Assembly (NCBI RefSeq): GCF_901709675.1
Contig: NC_051097.1
Location: forward strand, 7,108,039 to 7,172,038
Reading direction: 5' to 3'
From: Syngnathus acus
Taxonomy: Eukaryota > Chordata > Actinopteri > Syngnathiformes > Syngnathidae
DNA length: 64,000 nt
Shown here: in pieces, positions 1-9,900 of the stretch
Position numbering within the stretch: position 1 is the first letter of the stretch
Layout of the letters: every line of letters begins with the position of its first letter
The notes under the pieces: generated by a model
Seen by the model: only the letters and a program-made list of their open reading frames with translations
Told to the model about the DNA's origin: nothing
Databases searched by the model: none
Program-made: the position numbers and the translations under genes

Positions 1-1676
1 GATGGTCCTGGAGCTGGACCTGTACGAGTCCGACGAACTGGTGCTGAAGCTCTCGGCCATCTTCTGACACCTCAGCGCCCCAGCGAGTTCTCGTTGGCAT
101 TGGGACGAACCGAAGCAGTAGAGCACCGGGTCTAGCAGACAGTTGAGGCTCCCTAAACATAAAAAGACCAGATAGGCCACGTACGAGTTCTCTGGGGCGT
201 CATGGACCTGCTTCACTCCATCATGGAGCTGCGCGTAGTGGAGCAGAAGGAGACAATTTGTGGGCGCGAAGCACAACAAGAAGATCACCAGCACCGTCAA
301 CACCATCACCAGGGACCTGGTTCTCCGACGGGAACGTCCAGGAATGCCCCGAGGTGCCAGGCTCAAGGACCAAATCACACGGATGTATGAAATGATGGTG
401 ACCAGCAGCGGGATGACAAAGAGTGCGACGCACAAGCCAACAAAGTACGCCCCGTAGAGCCCAACCACCTCGTCCACCGGCCGGACGTCATGACAGGTGG
501 TGATATCCAGCTCTTTCAGGTAGAACGTCTGCTCCGAGACCACCAGGGGTACCGAGCCAGCTAGGGACATGATCCACATGGCTACGCAGGCCAGGACGGC
601 GTAGCGGGGCCTCCTCCAGGCCAGAGAATCAATGGGGTACACCACAGCCAGAAGACGGTCCACACTGATGCAGGCCACCAGGAGGACTGAGCAATACATG
701 TTCCAGTAGAAGGCGGCGGTGACCACACGGCACATGGACTCACCGAAGACCCAGTTGTTCCCGGAGAAGTGGTAGGCCGACTTGAAGGGCAGGAGGATGG
801 CGAAAAGCAGGTCAGCACACGCCAGGTTGAGCATGTAGATGGCCGCAGGTTTCTTGGGCCGGATGCGGCGCAAGAAGGCCAGGGCGGCGCAGGCGTTGAC
901 GGGCACAGCGAGCAGGCACACCACAGCGTAGAAAGACGGGATGATCAGAGTGGAAAGACGTCCCGTCAGGAAGCTGTGTACCTCCTCAGAGATGGCAGTC
1001 ACATTGCTGACCCTCAAGGCACCTCTGACCCTCAGGGTTCTGTTCACCCTCGGATCTACTTTGAGCCCGTAGACATCGTCCAGGGTGAAGGGTTCGTCGG
1101 TGGATGATGTTCCGAAGTAGGAGAACATTCTTCCTCTGGCGCTTTCTGTACACGAGTGTTAAAATAGTGTTGAGTTGATCGACAGTTTAGCATATGCTAA
1201 CAAAATACGGCTTGCTACTCCTTTACAAATAGTTTACACATTCTAGTGCTTGTAGTTTTTAATTAGCTATGTTAACTTACAACACTTGTATCTTGAAGGA
1301 CCTTTCACCCAAAACGTGATTATATAAGAAAACTAGTAAGAAGCTTGTACTTCATATACATTTTAAAAATAAATGATATAATTAAAAATAATGTTAAAAG
1401 CAAAACAGTTCTTTCACACATTATCAATAAAAGTCATTGAACTCATGAGCTATGACTCAACGGGCTGGGTGACGTCATACCATCTAACGGTTATTATAAA
1501 TATAAATACTTTTACACATTACAGCACAAGTAATGTTAGCGTGGTTATTATTATCATTAAAACATAATAATAATAAATAAAATAAAAACCTTACGATTGT
1601 CGTGGGCTGCCGCGGCGGCGCATGCGCACACGACAAGCAGCAGCGACAGCATGAGAATCGTAGTTGCCGGAGACAT
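1..1676 (-). CDS. F2R: F2R: proteinase-activated receptor 1 (thrombin receptor), 3' end cut by window edge
   Basis: Class A GPCR at the cell surface, activated when a protease cuts its N-terminus and exposes a tethered ligand. Exon 1 is 1676-1595: ATG, a hydrophobic Ala/Leu-rich signal peptide, donor GTAAGG. Exon 2 is 1145-1: acceptor TGTACAG, phase 1, in frame to the window edge, giving at least 409 residues against 425 in human PAR1. Seen: seven hydrophobic segments, FVxxAAFYxNMY-like TM3 text (VVTAAFYWNMYCS), a DRL motif, ECL2 motif ITCHDV, DPVLY in TM7, SSQCQRE after TM7 as in PAR1 (SSECQR), and a Ser-rich tail. The match VYPIDSLAWRR to human VYPMQSLSWRT places it with PAR1 rather than PAR2. 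The likely cleavage site is GR33|MFSYF, with a hirudin-like acidic patch DEPFTLDD at 44-51. The stop codon lies left of the window. It is head to head with F2RL2. Confidence 0.93.
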
Positions 1677-1844
1677 TGAGGAGCTTCAGCAATCAAATAC
1701 AAACACGAATGAATAAAAAAAAAAAATTGTGTCTCGACGAGTCTGTGGAGCTCCTCACACGCTTGATGTAGTGACTTGCTACAGTTGTTTTTCGTTCCCA
1801 GGATATTCTCCTGGTTCAGCCCACCCCAAAAGTGGCCCCGGTTG

Positions 1845-1895
1845 CCGGCCAATCAGCAGCGAACGGAGCGGCATTCTTTCGTGGCTGACGTCACG
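1845..1895 (-). promoter_or_regulatory. F2R proximal promoter: CCAAT box and palindromic CRE
   Basis: Upstream of the F2R start codon there is a CCAAT (1849-1853) and a perfect TGACGTCA cyclic-AMP response element (1886-1893), about 170-220 bp from the ATG. A second TGACGTCA lies inside F2R intron 1 (1470-1477). CREB/ATF binding is inferred from the motif only. No TATA box was identified. Confidence 0.45.
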
Positions 1896-3172
1896 TTTCC
1901 CGTCGCCCCTGCAGCGGATGCGAGCCAAGAGATTATTGAAACAACCTGGAGGCTAGACATGGGTCTGATTGTCCAAAAGTTCAAATGCAGGAACATTGCA
2001 AAAGGGTGAAAATTGGATAATTTTAAGAAAATTAATTTTGTAAATTGTTTTGATTTATTATGACCCATCATCTTTCCAATCTGTTTCAAAAGTCTCAGAG
2101 ACAAAAACAGTACCACTAGAATCTATCTAATCAATTATTTTCACTCATAAGATAAAAATGTAAGGACATTTTCCTATCAGAACTATTATCCCCTTGACCA
2201 GTTCTGTATTCTAGTCCACAGCAGTTCTTAACCAACTGGTCCCCATTGTACAGTTCAACATAACAAGCTCATAACTTTTGTGGACTTCTTGCCATCAAGT
2301 TTCCAAACATCTTGACTCTCAGATTAAAGACTACAATAATCAACAAAGAAGGTCAAGTGAGGAGTTGGCGAGGTCACATTGACCTGGTAGCCAAATCTGC
2401 GAGAGCTCAAATCGAAACAGAAATCTGCAGTATAGTGAGAGAGTCATTCTTATCTATCAGCATCGTCCAATAAGAATTTATAGATGCAGAACGTCAACAG
2501 GAATAAACATGACGACTGGAACTTTGTTTCAATTGGTTTCACTTGCTTTCAATACACGCCAACTTCTTTGATGACGTTTCCATGAGATAAAACCGCTTCC
2601 TGTTGTTCACTTGTCTTGAGTTATTTTGGGACCTGGCAGGACAGTAAATGTAAACAAGTGTCCCTGCTCTCGCTTGAAATAAGGAAGATGTGGAGGTCAT
2701 CTTGTTTTTGTGGCTGTGACGACAAGCATATAACCTTAACCCTAATTAATTATGATGACGCATTTAGGCTAGCTTAATGCTAATAAATAATGAGAAATGG
2801 CACTTTTTCGTGGAAAATGCTGAGGGGTTTAACAATGTTTCTTTCCAATAATAATAATAATAAATCAACAGATTATAAAGGGGACATGATAGTGGTGGTA
2901 CATTAAGCTGGGTAAATAACCACAGAAGGCCAAATGCTGCTAGGAAAAAAAAAGTGAAACAGAATTGTCAAACGGAAGTGGGCCAGCTCGTGTTGAGACA
3001 AGTTTATCATCTCCAGGCAGATATTTCCTCTGCACGTAATCAGTTATGACCTCACATTAAGGGATCATAATTCAAAGTTATATCAGAGATATGGAATATT
3101 ATATTTAAGTCCACATTAGAAAAAACACAAAGTAATACATGGGATTCCATGGGATGTGTGACCTTTGAACGT
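1896..3172. other. Intergenic spacer between the divergent F2R and F2RL2 genes
   Basis: AT-rich sequence without a supported gene, and the shared upstream region of both receptors. A short (ATA)n run lies near 2850-2862. No repeat family was recognised. Confidence 0.6.
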
Positions 3173-3179
3173 TATAAAA
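3173..3179 (+). promoter_or_regulatory. TATA box candidate for F2RL2
   Basis: TATAAAA lies 146 bp upstream of the F2RL2 start codon, on the correct strand and at a plausible distance for a short 5' UTR. Confidence 0.45.
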
Positions 3180-3324
3180 CACGTAATGCAGTCTAGATCA
3201 TCAACAGGCCGGCTAAGAGCGTCACAGAGGCCAACCCACAAGGCCTTTTTTTTCTTCTGTCACGGAGAAGTGAAGCGTATGGACGGGGTGTGGAGCTGCA
3301 TGCGGGTCAAAGGCGCACAAAAAC

Positions 3325-4948
3325 ATGGGGAAATATTTATTTTTGCTGGTTCTCTTGCTCTGTCTGAATGGAACGCTTCAGAAGAAAGGTAAGAGAAAGC
3401 CTAGGACAATAAATTAAGGATTTTTTGACTTAGGTTTCATTTTTGACACTTGTGTTGCAAGAGGGAACATGTTTTGTCAAGGGAGTGTCTGACAAAAAAA
3501 CAATGTTTTTCATTATTATGTTTTGACAGCTGAGCTTCCAAGGAAACTTTGCACATTGCCTCCCACCCGTACATCAAATAGAATTTAGTACTTGTAGAAA
3601 AGTGGAACAGTGAAATTAATTTAAAAAAAAAAACTATATTTGTTAATTTACTCATATGTAAGGCCCTAAATAATGTTTTAATATGATTTACAAGTCATTA
3701 TTGTTTGATTTCAATATTTTTAAGACAAAAACTTATTTTTGGTCATTTTATCATGATGATATTTTGACTTAATATCTATGGTTCAGAAAAGTTCTGACAT
3801 GAGATATGACTTTGGTATGTTGTGTAATATTTTGGCCAGACTTGAAATTGTGTTTGTGTACTTAAAGAATGTTTTTTTTGGCAGGTAAAGAGAAGTTAAG
3901 AATCCAAGACCAGAACAACGTGAATGAAGTAGCGGTTCCCAGAACTTTCAAAGGACAACTATTGGCGCAGAAGCGTTTCATCTCTTCGAACGGGACGCAC
4001 CGTCCCATCCCCTCACCTCCCACGCTCCGGTTGCTAAGCAACAGCAGCGGGGGGTACCTGAACAGCCCGCTGAGCACCAAGATCCTCCCCGCCGTCTACA
4101 TGCTGGTCGTGGTGGTGGGGGTCCCAGCTAATGTGGCCATCCTAAGCGCTTTGGCCACTAAGGTGCGAGTGGTCTCGTCGGCCATCCTCTACAGCAGCCT
4201 GGCGGCTTCCAACCTTCTCCTGCTGGGCTCCCTTTTCTTCAAGGCCCACTACCATCTCCATGGTAACCACTGGGTGCTAGGAGAGGCCGCCTGCCGGGCG
4301 GTCACGGCTTGTTTCTATGGCAACCTCTGCTGCTCGGCACACACGCTGGCCTGCATCAGCGTCCAGCGCTACCTGGCCGTGGTGCACCCCTTCACGTACA
4401 AGCGTCTCCCCAAGCGCTTCTACGCCGCCTTGACCGCGGCGACCGTCTGGGGGGTGTTCGCCGTCGCCGTCCTGCCACATCTGCTGGTGCAGCAGAGCTT
4501 TCGGATCCCAGAGCTGGGCCGCATCACCTGCCACGACGTGCTGCCACTGGATGTGGGCTCTCACGTCTTCTTTCTCCACTACAACCTCTTCTTGACTCTG
4601 GCGGGACTCTTGGGCCCACTGGTGGTAACGGTTCTGTGCTACGGTCAGATCATGTGCGAGCTGCAGCGGTCGCATCTGGACTGGGCTGCCTACATGAAGG
4701 CCAGTTCTCTGGTGTTTGCCATCTTCTTGGTATGCTTCACACCAGCCGGGGTGGTGCACTTCCTCCATTACGTGCAGCTTTTTGTGGACGGCACAGACGG
4801 TTCCTACGTGGTCTTCAACGTGGCTGTTTGTCTGTGCTGCATACATGCCTGTTTGGACCCCTTCCTATTTCTTCTTCTGTCCAAATCTACTGGAAGCAAA
4901 TTGTATTATATCGCTTCTAAGCCAAGAAGCCTTAGCATGTCCTTTTGA
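3325..4948 (+). CDS. F2RL2: F2RL2: proteinase-activated receptor 3
   Basis: Protease-activated GPCR; in mammals PAR3 is a thrombin substrate that often acts as a cofactor for another PAR. Exon 1 (3325-3388) encodes a signal peptide (MGKYLFLLVLLLC) and ends at GTAAGA. Exon 2 (3885-4948, acceptor TTTGGCAG, phase 1) carries the rest, 375 aa in total against 374 in human. The text GYLNSPLSTKILPAVYMLV next to TM1 closely follows human PAR3 GYLTSSLSTKLIPAIYLLV. The thrombin site is AVPR41|TFKGQ, equivalent to human PAR3 K|TFRGA. ITCHDV is kept in ECL2. Differences: QRY instead of DRY, DPFLF instead of DPFLY at the end of TM7, and no acidic hirudin-like patch behind the ligand. The ATG at 3869 in the intron end is not the real start, because it lacks a signal peptide. 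Confidence 0.93.
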
Positions 4949-5138
4949 GAAATTGAACTTATCAACAACTTTTTATGGTTTGTTGTTTCCAAGTGTTTTT
5001 CAACGTTGTTGCTGTTGGACATTTTCCAACTAAAAATTTGAAAACATGCAATGTGATTTCGATTTCGTATGTATGAGCGGGACCTTCATACAAATTACAA
5101 ATCAAATGTACGCTTTATGTTGATAAATACAATGCGTG

Positions 5139-5144
5139 AATAAA
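5139..5144 (+). terminator. F2RL2 polyadenylation signal candidate
   Basis: First AATAAA after the F2RL2 stop codon, about 190 bp downstream. Confidence 0.45.
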
Positions 5145-6996
5145 AAGGTTTTTTTCACCTACAGTAAATTTTGCAGGACCAAGTTTTCTAAAACATTAAA
5201 AGTGTTTTATCCTTGTTATACAACGACAAAGAAATATATAGAAATGTTTATTAGACATAATCTAATTTTCGGTATTTTCTGCAAAATTGACAATTTGCAG
5301 CCTTTTTTTTTTTTTTTTAGCACAAACGTGGCGCTTTGCTCCTCATGGATGAGGCATTTCCTGGACTTCCTGTGACAGGAAGCAGTGAGAAACGCCTGTG
5401 ATCACACAATTCCATAAGAACTGGGGGGGAACAAAAATGCAGGCATACTATTCCATTCGTGCAACTTGGCTCTATTTAAATCAAATTATACGTGTCAAGT
5501 AATACGGTGCTATTTTTCCTCTTTTAAAAACATACACCCTAAAAGTTGAAGTGGACTAGAACGAATTAATGGCGCCACCTACTGCTGAGAGTATGAAAAA
5601 AACAACAAGAAGGTGTCAAGTTCAAATGAGACATTTTATGTAGACGCCACACACGGCATTCACCACAACGATTTTTTCTTATGAAAATAAGTCATCCAGG
5701 CGCGCAAATAGAACATCTTGGCAACAACGACACGGCATCACGTCGCCACTGAAATGACCATGTGACAAAAAGACGACGAGGAAGAAAAGATTACAGGCAA
5801 TAAGAAAGAGCATTGCGCAACAAACATGCAGGATTTGGAAACAGGAATGTGTGGCGAGAAACGGGAAAATGTATTGCATATTTTCAAGCGGGATTTAGAC
5901 CATGATGAGTTTTAGAAGGGAAAGAAAATTGGTTTTGCTAGTTGTGTTCTATTTTTAAGATGACCTTGTTTTCAATTCAGTTTTCAATCACATTGAGGAA
6001 TTAAAATTTGTGCATTTAAAAACCATGTTTGCCAGGTTTTATTAGTTTTCAAGGATTTGAAAGCATCATTCCCACCATAAGATTTTGGAACGTAATCGTT
6101 GAGAAAATTACACCCCTCTCGCAAAAACAGCTGACTTGCTTTATTTGCGATGTATGGGCGAATTGATTTCAGAGATAAAGTGTCTATGCTACATCAAAAC
6201 ACGCAATCAGCTGATGTTGAAGCAATACTGGCCCTTTAAAAGTTTTCCGCATTATTGCAGACGCCTTATTAACGTGGAGAAGACACAACAAAGCAGCAAA
6301 AGTTCCCAGCCACGTTTGGGAAGCGATAGAGAGAGAGGCACCACATTGTAGAAAAAGGCCTTGGAGCTTTTGTTTTCGAAGCGGTGGGGAGAGACAAGAC
6401 AGGGAATGACACAATCGGGGGAAGCGATGAGAAGACCGAGGGGTCTTTGAACACAACACACACACGAGGAGCCCGCACTCGACGTTCAAAAAGCAGAAAA
6501 TGTAAACTTTTTTTTTTTTGTGTCACTAGAGAAATGGCACTGCATTGAATGCTGTATGGCCTTAAGATTATTCTTGCAAAAAAGCTTCACAGTTCATGTC
6601 GGAATGGTGATGGCATGTGACGGATGAGAGGAATTTAGTAGGAAGTGTTAGCTGTATGGCTATTTCTTTTTTTTTTTCACATCAGCACCAGCTCTCTATA
6701 ATTTGACGATCATCGGAGTGAAATGGCTCCGGTCAATGTAAAGTTAAAGCTGCCTGCGAGGGTCAAAAAGCAGCATTAGCACATATTAATAAATTGTGCA
6801 AGACGCTGTGCTTCTCTCTAGTCCCGTTTCGGTGTGTTTCGATATGTAAACTCGTGTGTTTTAGGGACTTTTACTGTGCTCAAATGACAATCCAGTTTTT
6901 GTTAAGTGAGGGCGGGCGGCTTAATGTCGCTTCATAGGTAGCAATTATGACGTCATGATGAATCTGAACAATGATTCCCATACACATACCAAACGT
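5145..6996. other. Spacer between F2RL2 and the 3' end of SV2C
   Basis: No coding exon is supported. The right part is probably SV2C 3' UTR: minus-strand AATAAA occurs at 6140-6145, about 850 bp past the SV2C stop. A CTCF-like motif lies at 5572-5585. No IQGAP2 exon, which human synteny would predict here, was seen. Confidence 0.5.
5572..5585 (-). promoter_or_regulatory. CTCF-like motif
   Basis: Minus strand reads GCAGTAGGTGGCGC, 13 of 14 positions of CCASYAGRKGGCRS. Motif match only. Confidence 0.3.
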
Positions 6997-9900
6997 TTAC
7001 ATGAGGACATTGGTGCGTGTGTCGGGCAGCCGCAGGCCCACCAGGCCGCCGCAGACCAGCACGGACGACGCCAGCAGGATCGGGATGGCCTTGGTGATGC
7101 CCACCAGAGAGCCAAAGATCAGGTTGCCCAGCACGGCAGCCAGTTTGCACAAGGCGTTGCAGAACCCAAAGCCGGTGCCTCTGCAAAAGAAGTTCAGAAC
7201 AGTGGAAAACATTTCAGCACATCGGTTCTTTGATTCTATCCGTCATTCGTCACCTCCTGTCGGTGGGGTAGAGCTCGGTGGTGACCACATCCAGGGAATT
7301 CCAGGCGGAGATGCTGAGGCCGTTGTAGAGGCACAACATGAAGATCATCATGGACTCGCTGGTGCCGAACCACAGGAAGAAGCAGCTGATTCCAGACAGC
7401 ACCATGGAGCCCCCTACGGGCGGGACAAACAGTCACCACTCGGGGCCCCAAGTGAAGGCAGAGGGTTGCTATTTGTCAGAGGTGGTACTCTCAACTCTGT
7501 ACTTAATAAGTGCATATACTTGTATTTTCAAGTATTATCCTTTTATTCTATTTATAGTATTTTGTCTCCACCCACGTGTTCTTCTGTATTTGTGACTTTG
7601 AGTGTGTACGGCTTTAAAAGGCGGGGCCTGGACTGGTGAGTGACGTGGGTGTCGACAAATGAGTGTTGTTTCGATCTCAGCTTAGTGGCTGGCTATTAAC
7701 TGGCTAACTATTAGCCACTCAGAAAAATGTAACAAAGAAGAAAAAAAGAATACCGTACTCATGTAAAGTACCTAAAGAGTGTTTGTATACATCGTCACGT
7801 CATACCCAACATGCTGAGACGGCCTATTTTGTCCATGAGGAGGGCCGAGACGATGTTGCCAGGCAGCACGGCCAACGTTCCCAGGAAGTTGACAAAATAG
7901 ACCCAGTACGCGCTGTAGTCGTCGTCGAAGGTCATCTGACAGCCCGTCTTGTTGTGGTGGAAGGAGCTGTTGACCAGCCTTGAGTTTGTCAGCTTCATGT
8001 CGTCGATATCTGCAAAAGCCACGTCAGGTATGGGGGGGCGGTGTAAATCCCACCTTTATATTAAATTTCCGACATGGACCACACTCTTGTTAATTTTGCT
8101 CCGGCGTATCAAAATAGACGTCATTCCCCATGGTGCATCAGCACCTTCCACGCCTTTGCTGTTTCCATGTTCAGCACTTTTCCAGAATGCTGCATGGGAA
8201 ATCATGTGAAGGCTTAGACTCCCTTAAGGTCTGATTCAGCTCTGGTTTCTCTCACCGCCTTCTCTCGCCTTGCACTTCTGAAACGTTTCCATTGCACTCA
8301 TTGGATTGTGTGGGGGAGGCTTGGAATTAAAGTGCAAAAATGTACCTGTGTTGTAGAAGAAAGAGTCGACAAAGGTGCAGTTTTTGAAGGAGGAGCCCAC
8401 GGATGAGACGTCCTCAAAGTAGCAGTTGAGGAACGAGGAGTTGACAAACGAGACCGCCTTGAACTTCATGCTAATAAACCTGCACAGAAAAACATTTATT
8501 ATGTGAAAAACATCAACAAACACATGTATGTGCACATGTATCTTTTCTTTGTCATAGACGACGGGGCGAAGCGTCAAGATAAGCCTTTTCATTTCCTGGT
8601 GGAGGCAGAGATAATGGAGACAGAATTAATATGAACGGTCATGACCAATAGTTCAAAAGAGGCCCACGACATGATGAGGTAACTAACGCCTACGGATCCA
8701 AGCGGATTACCTGTCGTTAAGGAAAACGCCATTTCTGTGTATCTGGTTCTCCAGCGTGAAGTTGAAAGTGAAATCTTCGATGCGTTCGTTGGTGTGGATC
8801 TTCACTCGCGAGGCGTAGTCGTCGGCTTGCAGATGTTTGATCACGTCGGGGAACCACACAGACAACCCGTAGAACCTGCATTTTCACATTTGAGATTTTG
8901 GTCCCAATGGAAAATAATAAAAAGTAAAGATAGAAGTTAAAACGTCGACAACTACTGATTCATGAGAGGGTTGGTCTTACCCAAAGGAGAGCGTGAACCA
9001 AACCACTGCCAGTTTCATGGTGTTGTCTTTTATTGGGTAGTCAAAGCATTTCATGAAAGTAGACAAGATCTAGTGGGGGGGAAAAAAACAAAAGGAATGA
9101 TATTCATTATTATATCTTGTCTAAACAACTGTGAAAATGTGGTTGACTGAATTCCACTGTTAATATTATTTACAATTTATGGTTGTTGCTGTTACACTTG
9201 CGTCCAGTAGGTGTCAGTACTACGCTGCATTCTCAAATGACTGTCAAAACTGTCACAGTGTCAAGTATGTCGCTTTTTTAATCCTTGCGTAGTTTTTATA
9301 GTTTGGTGTATTGATTATGTCAATAAATGCACACAAAAAATATATATATAATCAACAAAATCGGACAGTGTAGAACAGGTGATGCCCAACTTGAAAGTTC
9401 AGAATTCAAACCAAAACTAACCCCTCGGAGCTCGGCCTTGACTTTGGAGAAAAACTTGACCACTGGGTTTGCAGACTCGTTCTGCAACTCCACCAGCTCG
9501 TTCAGCAGCTTGGGGATCTTAATCCGATTGACCTGTAGGGGGAGACTCTCATCAGGTCATTGACTGTTTTCTGAGGCCACAAGGGGGCGCTCTGAAGTGT
9601 CAACTCACAGTGAAGACTCTCTCGGGCTCTCCGCGAGCTCGCATGTTGGTATCATGGATGTGCTTGAGGACCATCCAGGCCTCGTCATGTTTGCCCATCT
9701 AGACGATAATTGGAAAAAGCACAATCACGCTGATAAACTGCACTCAAAAGTTTAGTGCAGGTCAACTTAAATTCACCTGGAGAAATTATGATGCATTTTT
9801 TGCTTCATCCTGAAATTTCACCCAAAAGCCCAATACTCGATCTCTGCCATTTTGACTCTTCTCTCTCACCTGTAAGAAGAAGCGAGGGCTCTCAGGCATG

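Noticed and set aside
3869-3884. ATG at 3869 as the F2RL2 start
   Set aside because: It lies in the intron end (TTTTTTTTGGCAG acceptor) and would remove the signal peptide; the exon at 3325-3388 joins in phase and supplies it.
4277-4846. Long minus-strand open frame (189 codons) opposite F2RL2
   Set aside because: It is the antisense shadow of the F2RL2 receptor exon: GC-rich codons, no hydrophobic or domain pattern, and the plus strand clearly encodes a GPCR.
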